From positions 527,154 to 563,350 of the forward strand of contig BFEA01000409.1 in assembly GCA_003427395.1 (NCBI GenBank): a DNA stretch of 36,197 nt, given 5' to 3'. Under the pieces are notes generated by a model. That model worked only from the letters and a program-made list of their open reading frames with translations. It did not search any database and was not told the DNA's origin. The DNA comes from Chara braunii (lineage: Eukaryota; Streptophyta; Charophyceae; Charales; Characeae). Positions 1 to 10,000 of the stretch are shown in pieces. Numbering within the stretch: position 1 is the stretch's first letter; each line of letters begins with the position of its first letter. Both the position numbers and the translations under genes were made by a program.

Positions 1-130
1 GAAGGCCACGTACGGAGGGCCCAAAGTCCGTACGTACTGGCCGTACGAGCGCCTGGGGGGCGGTATGTACAGACGTCCAGACATACGGACGGGCCGTATT
101 CGTAAGGCCGTATACACAGGAAGCAAGTTC
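1..130. repeat. GTAC/CGTACG-rich patch with short inverted repeats
   Basis: The first 120 bases repeat CCGTAC, GTACGG, CGTACG and near variants at least seven times. Adjacent copies form small inverted pairs, for example CGTACGGA and TCCGTACG separated by about ten bases. No coding frame is visible. It could be the edge of a repeat cut by the window start; its nature is unknown. Confidence 0.4.
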
Positions 131-490
131 TGTTAATAACCATCAACACTAGGGAGCGAGTTGACTCACTACATGAGCATTGTGCTAAGCCTGCTTCGGG
201 AGGTAGAAACGCTAAGTTGAGGTGTCTGCCTCACTGTAAAAGGAGGCTTCTGGTACGTGAGCAACATGGATGAGGGAGTGATTGATGAGTGCAAAGTTAG
301 GGGTAATTGTAAAAGTTTTTCCTTGAGCTCAGACTGAGTTATGGTATGATAGGTACTGTGCGCTAGAACCTTCGATAGAGTCTGTTGGTGATAAGTTGAG
401 TCACTTGGGGATTGTCTAGCCGTAACTACCAATAGAGCTTGAGAAGTAGTGGTTACTGGGCTAGCGGTATGACTAGCGCATGTGATATTA

Positions 491-1070
491 TAGGTGTACA
501 GCTAACTCCGTCATTGCATTGGAAGGGCGGAGCTATCGCAGACGATCTAACGATAGGCTGCGAAAACTCCATCCCCGCCAAAGATGAACTTAAGAGTAGT
601 CTTGAACGAATATTGCTCCCTGTATAATAGGTCTACAGCTAACTTCGTCATTGCATTGGAAGGGGGGAGCTATCGCAGACGATCTAATGATAGCCTGTGA
701 AAACTCCATCCCCGCCAAAGATGAACTCTTGATAGGTGTACAGCTAACTCCGTCATTGCATTGGAAGGGGGGAGCTATCGCAGACGATCTAACGATAGCC
801 TGCGAAAACTCCATCCCCGCCAAAGATGAACTTAAGAGTAGTCTTGAACGAATATTGCTCCCTATATAATATGTCTACAGCTAACTTCGTCATTGCATTG
901 GAAGGGGGGAGCTATCGCAGACGATTTAACGATAGCCTGTGAAAATTCCATCCCCGCCAAAGATGAACTTAGTAGTCTTGAACGAATATTGCTCCCTGTA
1001 TAATAGGTCTACTGCTAACTCCATCATTGCATTGGAAGGGGGGAGCTATCGCAGATGATCTAACGATAGC
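491..1070 (+). repeat. Tandem array of about five copies of an RT motif-C segment
   Basis: Units begin near 491, 631, 735, 871 and 1007, so the spacing is 140, 104, 136 and 136 bases; the second unit lacks about 35 bases at its end. Each unit encodes a peptide with IADDLTIAC followed by ENSIPAKDEL (changed in the last copy). In the last copy this runs into the LINE reverse-transcriptase frame below. In non-LTR reverse transcriptases the (F/Y)xADD box is the catalytic motif C, so the repeated unit is most simply an amplified piece of the RT palm. Copies 1-4 carry stop codons at their ends and cannot make a working enzyme. The copies differ by only a few bases, which suggests recent or homogenised amplification. 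Confidence 0.8.
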
Positions 1071-3180
1071 CTGTGGATGGACCGCCAAAGATGAACTTAA
1101 GAGTAGTCTTGAACAGATATTTATGTCCGAAGCTTCTATTAACTGGTCTAAATCTGTCTATTTCCTACCTTCTCTCTTCACTCTTAAGGTTGACTGGGGA
1201 CTGAGGCGGATTCCCACAGAAAACTCGGAACGGTTTCTGGGCATACAAGTTTCCCTGTCGGACTGCTCTAAGACCCAAGACCAGATTTTGTCCAGTCGAG
1301 TAATAGCAAAAATTCATGGTTGGACAAGAAACCACAAACTCTCCCTCTTTGGGAGAGCTTCGGTGCTTTCTTCAGCCGCCTTTTCGGTCTTATGGTTTCC
1401 TCTAACCATTTGCCTGCTGGGCAAGGAGGCCTATGCAGAGATTAAACGGGCTGCAGCAAAGGTATTTGTGGAAACCGACTGCAGAGGAGGATCAGGGCTT
1501 TATGGTCAAGGTGGCTTGGGAGGCGATAACCCACCCCCAGTCAAAAGGGGGATTGGGGATTCTGGACCCCCCAGACCCAGAACATCGCCCTTTTGTCCAA
1601 ATGGGTGATCAAGGCTATGTTCAAAGACCCATCCAAGCTTTGGATACAATTTGCTCAATGTATCTTGGTTAAGGAGTGGTCCCTTTCCAATAAGGTCGAT
1701 GTGTGGGACTGTTCCTTGGTTCCATCCTTCTTGAATAGACGACCGAAATCAAAAATCTGGAAGGGGATACTGCATCCTTGGAAGAAGGTATACCCTGGCC
1801 TGCTGAGACAGCCTGAGACCAAGAAGGAAATCGCCAACCAGCCCTTGTTTGAAAATCCTAACATTCTACAACTAAACACGGAACCGTTCTCGGCAGGGGA
1901 AGGTGCCGGTAATTTTGGTAGGGCACGGGCAGAAAAAGGGGTGATACGGATCAAACATCTGTGGGATGAGGAAACTGATGATTGGTTATCGTCAGAGGGT
2001 CTAAAATAGCTCTTGCCTAGACTACAAGTTCCGGAAAACAGAGCTAAACTACTGCAAGCTATCCCCCAACATCGGACTTGTATTCTTAAAAAGGAAAGAG
2101 AGAATGTGGGAGGCACATGGCTCAGACCAGAGGAAGAAAATAAAGTGTGGCGAGTGACTGGTTTAAGAGTGGGAGAATGGGAGATGACTACAACAGGGAT
2201 AAGTAAAGGACAACTGCAGAAAATCCAGGAAAAGTGTGTGCCTGCTACTATAGACCAGACCGAATAGATATATATATATATATATATAGTTCTACAGTCT
2301 GACAAGAGAATGATCTTCTTGGGGGACGCAGATCAGCTTAGGGTCGAGCCCCTGCTGCTGGGCTGGTCCCTCACTGATCAGTCTGCTAGTCCCAGCCATG
2401 AAATGGTCCTGTACAGATATAAACCCAAGACTGGAGTCAGACGGCTTCGTTCGGCCACAGTCAAAACTCCCATGAGGTTGGCGTCCTCTCGTTTCTCGAG
2501 GCTGAAAGGACACCACGCTCTGCAGCCAGACTGGGAAATGCAGTGGAAGGCTCTCCGGCGTATTTCGTCGCAGAAAGATGCAAGCTTAATACGGATGCAA
2601 TCTGTACAAGTCACCCCATCAGCATTGTAACTTTCGTCCAGAGGCATGAACATACCGATAACCTGTAGCCGCTGTGATTGGGGATGGGAATCGAGTTCAC
2701 ATTTATGCCTCCAGTGCCCGTCAGCGGATGAAGTTTGGCTCTGGTGGTCTGAACACTGCGCTGCCATAACGGGTAATTGCTTCCCCTGGTCGGACGATTG
2801 GGTATTATTTGGCATCCTCCCAGACTCCAGTTTCAAACTTGCAGAGGGCTGGGGGTGCATAGCGTTGGTTTGCAAGGGGTTAATAATGCAAGAAATCTGG
2901 AAACCGAGAAACGCTTTGATTTTTCATAGCGAAAGAATTTCATCCTAACAACAACAGTTCAGCATCAGATACAATATCAGACACATCATTCAAGTTGATT
3001 GGAAAAGAGCAGCGGGACGCCAAGGGTTAGGCCGGCCTTGGTTTCTGCAAACATGGTCTTTGGGTAGCCGGCTAGCATGGTTAACAAGGGAAGGAAAGGT
3101 GGCAATCTCAGGTTGTCGGAAACCTCCGTGACTTGGCAGGACTGGGCCGATATAGACCTGGTGGGTAGCAGAGGGTTAGG
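1007..3180 (+). pseudogene. Decayed LINE (non-LTR retrotransposon) ORF2: RT C-terminal half and zf-RVT-like tail
   Basis: This is a broken ORF2 of a plant-type LINE. The first frame (about 1027-1480) carries IADDLTIAC, then an INWSKS stretch and FLGIQVSLS, and then LSLFGRASVLSSAAF, the usual order after motif C in plant LINE RTs. The frame then shifts: 1433-1590 encodes KVAWEAITHPQSKGGLGILD, and from 1593 onward one frame continues to 2948, broken by stops at 2007, 2265 and 2628. That frame ends with a Cys/His segment (C-x2-C, then HLCLQC about 15 residues later, 2667-2720) and IWKPRNALIFH, as in zf-RVT domains. Weak similarity may extend to about 3180. No endonuclease domain or ORF1 is seen. 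The protein is inactive and no poly-A tail was identified. Confidence 0.85.
2268..2288. repeat. (AT)n microsatellite inside the LINE relic
   Basis: A run of about ten AT dinucleotides directly follows the stop at 2265-2267. It sits in the middle of the decayed LINE frame, and the same reading frame resumes downstream, so it probably grew after the element died. Confidence 0.85.
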
Positions 3181-3750
3181 CATCTACTAGCCTATCTGAG
3201 GGGAGGTTTGAGGTTACGTAAGGTTTGCTAGCGTGCAGTTCTGAAATTCATATGATAGCTAGGCCTGTGGTTACCAGAGTGGCCCGAGGTCACTTGCCCG
3301 GCCGGGCCAAAAAGATTAAAAAAAATATATATTTTTAAAATATTTTAAAATTTTATTTTATATTTTAAATTTCGTATAGTATTTTTTTTAAAAAAGGGCG
3401 ATGGCCTTAAGAATAATAATCGGACTAACCAGCCCAGGTAAATTCAATCTTGTGTCTAATCTGACAACGGTGGCCTTTTCAGCCCAGGGTGGCCTGATAG
3501 CCTTCAGGGATCCCCCACTGGGGGGCACCGGCCAGGGGACAGCCGGTAGCAGAGGGAACGAGCATCATCTGATTTCGATGTGAGCCTGAGGCAAAACTTG
3601 TTTAGTTTATTTTCTACATAACATAATATTTGGGACCTTCCCTTGTCCTCGCGTGGGCTATCCACCCCGGGCAGCCCGGCTGGCAGCCTAGTATGATAGT
3701 TGATAGAAAACGATCTGGCAATGGTTATTCCAGAAGATTATTTTCCCAGT
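3181..3750. other. Intergenic DNA with an AT-rich block at 3312-3395
   Basis: No gene is recognised. The block at 3312-3395 is almost pure A and T (runs of A, TATATA and TTTTAAAATATTTT) inside otherwise mixed sequence. It may be an old poly-A or AT-rich insertion remnant; no target-site duplication was found. Confidence 0.5.
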
Positions 3751-3755
3751 GGGGA

Positions 3756-3853
3756 TTCCTTTTTCTGCGCTTCAAGGAAAAACTATGTTCCTTTTTCTGC
3801 GCTTCAAGGAAAAACTATGTTCCTTTTTCTGCGCTTCAAGGAAAAACTACGTT
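3756..3853. repeat. Three-copy 32-bp tandem repeat
   Basis: Three nearly perfect head-to-tail copies start at 3756, 3788 and 3820. Each unit contains TTCCTTTTTCTGCGC followed by TTCAAGGAAAAACTA, whose ends (TTCC/GGAA and TTTTT/AAAAA) can pair, so every unit can fold on itself. The last copy has one change (TATG to TACG). Confidence 0.9.
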
Positions 3854-4065
3854 AGGAATGGGACATTGGACCCGGTTTCCAATTTGCAGTGGCCTTCTAT
3901 TTGACTACTATTCTTAAGCAAAGCTGGCTGAGGCTGCAAGGGTAACTCCGGGTTGAATTGTGAGTTCCCGGACCTCATCCCATTAATGTTTTTGCAATTA
4001 AGTTCAGATCTTGAAAAAAAAGAGAACCGCCGATACTTATCAACGGCAGGCCCTCATTTGCCGTT

Positions 4066-4176
4066 TCGGCCTCTTTCCTTGTGACGACAAGTTTCGGACT
4101 ACAAATCCGGGGCAATGTACTAAGGATTATTGGTCAGCCTCTTTTCTTGTGACGACAAGTTTCGGACTACAAATCA
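4066..4176. repeat. Two-copy direct repeat, about 67-bp period
   Basis: A segment of about 40 bases carrying CTTGTGACGACAAGTTTCGG and then ACTACAAATC occurs at about 4069-4108 and again at about 4136-4175 with very few changes. The 20-base core is identical in both. No coding role is seen. Confidence 0.85.
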
Positions 4177-5080
4177 GATGCATTTCCACCGGCTGGTAGG
4201 GCCCATCTTGAACACACATCTTTTTTGTTCGTTGCCACTGCGTGCACTTAAAACCTTCTTCGTAGTAAAATTTGCTGTTTCATCCGCGCACATTTCTGCG
4301 TCCTTTCGCTCTCCTAGACAGGAACAGAACCGCATAGCCATGCAACAGAACCGCAGATGCTCATCAAAGCATCCATGCTCCACAATGAAGACTACGCTAG
4401 GATGTTTCAGTTTTCAGTGGCCATAAGACGATATGGTCAAAAGGTTTACTGTTTACAAGCACCCATGTCAAGCCGAAAAAGATAGCCGATTATTTTATGG
4501 ATCAGGTTTCCCATCAATTTCATATATACTCGCTCGCTCGTCCGGACCTGCAGAAGGTACCCGTGTGCACTGGAACACCACAAGCTCGTACACATATACG
4601 CACACGAGTGTATGTGCCATGGGGGTGCAAATTATACAATCAGTTAATGCGCGGAGAGCATCAGAACTACACGTTGGTTCTTGATGATCGGGTGGAAAAA
4701 AAATAAAATTGATTGCTTCACTCCAAGCGGCAAATTCAGCTCCCCCCCCCCCCACCACCACCACCACAAACACACACACACAGACGAGAGCACAACTAGA
4801 CAACGATCGACAGATCTCAGCCTCTTTTAAAAATAAAAACTCGGTTGGTTACTAGAGACTGCAAAAGAATTCACATCTCGTCAAATGTTGACAACCAACG
4901 TCAATTTGAAGAGACCTTAACACTGTGGGATCTTTTCCCCATTTGGAGGACGTGGGCCAAAAGGGAGCAACAACCACTTGGGATGGATGGTTGCCTCACC
5001 CTCGCAACCACCTCATATAACTTCCACTCATTCCTGACCGGAATTTTGGTAGGAGGGGACCATTGACAGTCACTCATAAC
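4177..5080. other. Intergenic DNA, no gene recognised
   Basis: Short open frames occur but none has a recognisable motif. Low-complexity stretches include a C10 run with CCACCACCACCAC and (CA)n at 4741-4785. Nothing else stands out. Confidence 0.4.
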
Positions 5081-5197
5081 GTACCTACAGTCTTCCCCCG
5101 AATACAACGTATGGTCATTATAGCTGAAAATTTGGTGCATCTTTCAGTCTAAATTCATTTATAATGACCATACGTCGTATTTGGGGGAAGACTGTAC
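5081..5197. mobile_element. MITE-like foldback element, arms about 40 bp
   Basis: Arm 5081-5122 and arm 5160-5197 are inverted copies of each other with two substitutions and a small indel, separated by a 37-base loop. The outer part reads CAGTCTTCCCCCGAATAC on the left and its near-complement on the right. The same TCTTC...CGAATACA end occurs in foldbacks at 14118 and 17936, so this is a small dispersed family rather than a chance hairpin. No flanking target-site duplication was clear. A miRNA-like hairpin is the alternative, but recurrence of the ends favours a MITE. Confidence 0.7.
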
Positions 5198-6092
5198 CGC
5201 AATGTGGTGGTACAATTGTTGCTCTTTCGTTAAAAACTTAAAACAGGTGACGCCGACAACGAAATATTCCTTCCACTCTGCAGCAAGTTGACAAAAATCC
5301 AACAACGTGGAACGAATAAGAAATCCAACAAGCAAAAAAAGAATGATGGGAGTTTTCTGGCAGAAAAAAAAACGAACGCTTCGCAGAATTGAACAAAATA
5401 CAGGATCATTTCCTCTCAGGTAGGAAATCTCAAACGAGAAGAAAATTAAGAGAAAAAAAAAAGCGATGTCAGGATATAATATACGTAGCTGCCGTGATGA
5501 AATAACTCAGAATTTTTGTCAACGGTTGAGGTTACAAAGCGGGGGGGGGGGGGTATCAAATTGCACTGAACAGATTTTCTTTGCACGTCAGTGCATATCC
5601 CCACTCGCTCCAAAACCTCAAGAGTCCCTTGAGACCAACAACAAGGACATCCTCCGGATGGCACAACACCAAGATGACCATGCATGCACATTCATCCTGA
5701 TAATCATATAACAGAAGATGGGGTGATTAACTAGTAGCAATCAAATGACCCACCACCACAACCTACTAGGGAATGCAGCAAACGGACAAACAAATCATTT
5801 GTGCCAAACAGACATCCAAATATCTCAAACAATGCCCATAACCTGCCCAGAGAAATGAGGACAGATTCCTCCCCCTTCAGATCACAAATATAAAATGTAT
5901 CCCTAAAATTCCAGATGCCTGCACGGCCATCCAGACCACACATCTCTGTATTGATTGTGCCCAGGTGGAGCACTCCCGCCCACCCTTCGCCTTGTCCCTT
6001 GCCTCCCTTATGATCACAATCATCATAGATGGGCAATGCCGAAGCTTGCGTACTCATGCTCAAAACTGCCCTGCTGCTCATTCTGTCTACTT

Positions 6093-6096
<4 letters not shown>
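5198..6096. other. Intergenic DNA downstream of the minus-strand HR_lesion gene
   Basis: No gene is recognised. Several poly-A runs and a G12 run at about 5540-5551 are present. The interval nearest the stop codon at 6289 should include the 3' UTR of the minus-strand gene, but no clear AATAAA signal was found. Confidence 0.4.

Positions 6097-6126
<30 letters not shown>
6097..6126. repeat. (TC)n microsatellite
   Basis: About 15 TC units, followed by GCTCGCTCG. It lies about 160 bases beyond the stop codon of the minus-strand gene, where it would read as GA in the transcript if the 3' UTR extends this far. Confidence 0.9.
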
Positions 6127-6129
<3 letters not shown>

Positions 6130-6288
6130 CGCTCGTCCCCCAGCCCGCCTTCCCCTCTTCCCAACACTCACACCTTCTCCCTTTTCTCTCCCCAATGCAT
6201 TTCCCTTCCCACCTACCTTCTCATTTCGTTAACCAGCAATAACTCAAAGAGGACCATCACTCGCTACACAGGGCCTGTCTTTCCTTCT

Positions 6289-6387
6289 CTAGTTGGTCTT
6301 GGGCTTTGCCTTCTTCCTGCCGGTCTTGACACTCCGTGATGACCGCATGGCCATAAAGAACAGGAGGGCGCCAACGAGTGACAAATT
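6289..6387 (-). CDS. HR_lesion gene, exon 5 (last coding exon)
   Basis: 99 bp, residues 125-156 and TAG at 6291-6289. The acceptor is GGTTTATCAG. It encodes the last hydrophobic segment (LVGALLFFMAM) and a basic tail with several lysines ending KPKTN. Confidence 0.93.
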   Translation of the reverse strand, partial: NLSLVGALLFFMAMRSSRSVKTGRKKAKPKTN

Positions 6388-6979
6388 CTGATAAACCGAA
6401 AACGGGAAACCACAGTAAACCATATCAGGCACATATCAGGCACATATCGTCACATGTCATATGTGAAGCATCGCCTAAAAGGTTAAACATACCACCACCG
6501 ACTTCCGCATGCAACACCAGTGAATGGCATCCTACCATGACCACCTAAACCACAAGCAAACATTCCCTCCACCACATCCACCACTGGGTGACCGAGACGA
6601 TCCCCACTGGCAATAGATCCCACCTGCGATTGATCTGCGGACTTTAATTGAGGTGCCCTGTGCTTTTTTCCCCCGCCAATGTCACCAAATTGCCACTTCT
6701 TTTCAGTTGATACATTGCATGCGCAGTCTCTGCAGCGCTGTTTTTTATGCCCACAAGCCTATTACGAACTGAGGAGCACACAGGAAGCCCAATTTGCAAG
6801 CAAGCCGAGAAAGCAGTCTTATGCCCGAGACTCGACAATCCGCACCGCACTAGATTGCCAGAGAGGGTTTGAAAAACAGTCACCTGGAAATAGAGAGGGA
6901 AAAAGAAAGGCAGAGGAATACAGATTCGGCAAAGATAGATGTAGAGAAAGCACAATTGGACAAAAGAATGGAGAGGTGG

Positions 6980-7016
<37 letters not shown>

Positions 7017-10000
7017 GAGGAGGATTGCTGTCATCAACGGCCGCCCAAAAGGAGGGCCTGGGTAAGGTACGGAGTGTGAGAGAGAAGGGGGCGGGCAGAG
7101 GAAGGGTCATGGTCCCCAAGGGACACTGGCAGCATAGGGAAAAAGAAGAGAAACAAGAGAGGTGTGGGGAAGAAGTGTGACAAGAGAGGTGTGGGGAAGA
7201 AGTGTGACAAGAGAGGGGTGGGGAAGAAGTGTGACAAGAGAGGGATTCAACACCCCGTCTTCCCATTGCTTCGCACCTACAATTGTCACCCTTACTCAAA
7301 TTCCACAGTCATGTGGCAAAGAAGTCACACATCTGAAGCAGCAATTAGCTCTCTTGGAGAGTGGAGGGCATCAGAAGGCGGACGCAAAAGACAAAACTAG
7401 AGAGAGAGCAGTTCACTTTCCGGATCATGCAGTCCATCGTCACAGGGCAGTGAGGGGGAACACAAGGAGCCCAGATGGAAAACAGCAGGGTTCTCAATAG
7501 GAGGAAGGGAACAATTCATCAGAGCTCATTACCTTCATAAACTGAAAGAATTCGGTCGTAAATTGCGGCGACGATGGCTCGTAGTTGTAGAAATCGTGCA
7601 TGACAGGAGTTACAGCTGCCAAAAATAAAAGCTGGAAAGCAAAAACAAGACAACAGATGCAACCAAGGAACATCATAAGCACACAGAGATTAAAAAAAAT
7701 ATCGAGGGCACTTTCAAACAAATGCTAAGAGCACTGCCTCTGTACCAACAAAAAGATACGACAGCACATTCCACAGGCCCGCAGAGCAAAACAAGCAGCT
7801 GAAGCTTGAAATGATCTGCAAAAAAAAACGCATGAAAACAATGGAGTTGGGGACGAATGGGAACCAAAAACAAAGCAGCCAGCCACTTAAAAAAATGACA
7901 GATAGACTGAAAGTGGCGCACCAAAGACGTCAAAAGAGAATCAAACCTTACACAGCAATCGGCCTCTTATTGCAAGTCAACGAAGATAAGATTGGCGTAT
8001 CATAGCAACAGACAAGAGACCAAATGCACAAAAGCGCAACCACACGATCCTCCCCATCAGTGGTTGGAAAAGATGCCAGAAACCCGCTTCAAACGGAGCT
8101 CATGAATTCCCAGTCTTTTGCTCCTGGGTAGGAGATTTGCACAGGCTGTTTTTTCGCTCGTGGGTAGGAGGAGATTTGCACAGGCTGTTCTCTCACGCCA
8201 TAGGGATTACTTCTCGCAGATAATCACTGGCCTACTCCACTAACAACACTCTCCACGACAAGACAAGCATTCCATAGGCTTTCGCTTATGGAAACAGAGC
8301 CCTACTTACCAGCATAATCGCCCCTAGATTGCTGCCGACAGTAAAGAGGATTCCACCCAGACCCTCCAAAACGATCCCCGTCATGAGAAGGTACTTCTCC
8401 TGTACAAACATAACAACAAAGAACATCATCAGGTTTAGCATCACACAACGGAAAAGCATCCTCGTTCTCCGCCCACACCAACTTGAACAATCTCCAAGCG
8501 AGTGCCCCCCTAACCAAGTTAGCTGCAATCTGACAATACAATTGCAAACTCTGCAGGCTACTCTCAATACATGTTCCGTCACCCACTCCGACATCCACAT
8601 TTCCCACCTTCCCCCATTCCATCTCTTCAAGGGGCACGACAGGCAGAGCTGGGGCATCCCAACGCCACCAGGCAAAGGGCTGCACCGAGTTGGAGGGGTA
8701 TACTGACACAAACAGGTGAACTAGCAGGGACGTGCGACAGCAGGAACAAAGCCTTTCCAACGCACCGACCTTGTCCACATCCACTTCCCTCTAGAGGGGT
8801 ATCATACAACCAGACTTCTGAGGTGCAAAATCTCATTCTCAAACAAGATCTTGTCTAGATACCATGCAAACTCAGCGCTACAGCACTCAGTGGGGAAAGA
8901 CCACCACGGCAGCACAAAATAGGTACTTCCGCTATGATATTCCCACACTGCAGCCACACAAAGACTTTCTTTTATAAACAGTCAACCTCCTCCTCCCCCC
9001 CTCCCCCCCCCCTCTCCTCTTTCCACTTGTCAAGGACTGATTTTGCAGCCATATATTGCTGCATTCCAAAAATAGCCGGCCTCCCAGAATAACAGTGTCA
9101 TTCATGCCTCATTGGCACCTAATACAACCCTGAAGCTGCCCTGTCATCTGGAAAGAGGCAACATTCAGAATCCATCATTATTTTTTATAATGTATGTAAA
9201 TCAAATGATTACCAGAAGCATCATTATTTCATTTACGGGCCTCAAAGGGATGTCTCGGACGCCACAGCTCACCCGCCTGCAGATCCGCAACATGCACATT
9301 CCCTACACAGATAGCGACAGTGGCTGAGCATCGCAGATATCCCACCCGGGTTTGATAGTTCAATCATCAGTTCTCTTGATTTTTAGCCTCACACAAAAAG
9401 CTGGATCACACTTCCCGCCCAGCGCTTTTGGCCACCGAGCATAATTTCAAGTCACGGACAGTGTGACCTTCTGTGAATGGCAATGTGAGCTCTTCCTACC
9501 ATGTCGCTACTACAACAGTACATATTGCCAGATTTTCTCTCTTTGTGGATCGATTTCATCATTATCATAGATAATGCACAAATTGCGACACAGTACATAT
9601 TGCCAGATTTTCTCTCTTTGTGGATCGATTTCATCGTTATGATAGGTAAAATGCACAAATTGTGAGCATACATCGACTTCGGGAAGAATCACGCCGAGGG
9701 AGCCCGCCACATGCGTTCGAACAAGGTCGGTCTTGACAGCCAGAAGTTTCGCAGAAGGCCCTCCATCCACACCAAATTCCAGGTACCTGCAAGAGCAATT
9801 CGAGGGACAACCGGCCACACATCAGCAAACCGACCAATCAGCAGACGACAGGCAGACATACGCTCATCCAAAAATCTGAAGACGGCAAACAAATACGTGT
9901 CGTCATTGCAAATTTTGCCCGCCGTTCTCTCCAGTGATGAAAGTGCAACCGCAAATCCTTCGTCTCCACTGGGTCCCCTATATCTTATGCTGACCGTGCG

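Larger units (their letters stand above)
6388..7532 (-). other. HR_lesion intron 4 (1,145 bp)
   Basis: A GT-AG intron. On the plus strand it carries a (GA)n tract at about 6983-7013 and a 27-bp minisatellite at 7153-7243. In the transcript both appear as pyrimidine-rich sequence. No other gene is seen inside. Confidence 0.9.

Noticed and set aside
2378-2875. 165-codon minus-strand open frame over the LINE tail
   Set aside because: It is the antisense shadow of the plus-strand zf-RVT-like frame, which carries the recognisable motifs.
5731-7037. Open frames rich in SLSLSL or EREREE peptides
   Set aside because: These are translations of CT/GA microsatellites, not proteins.
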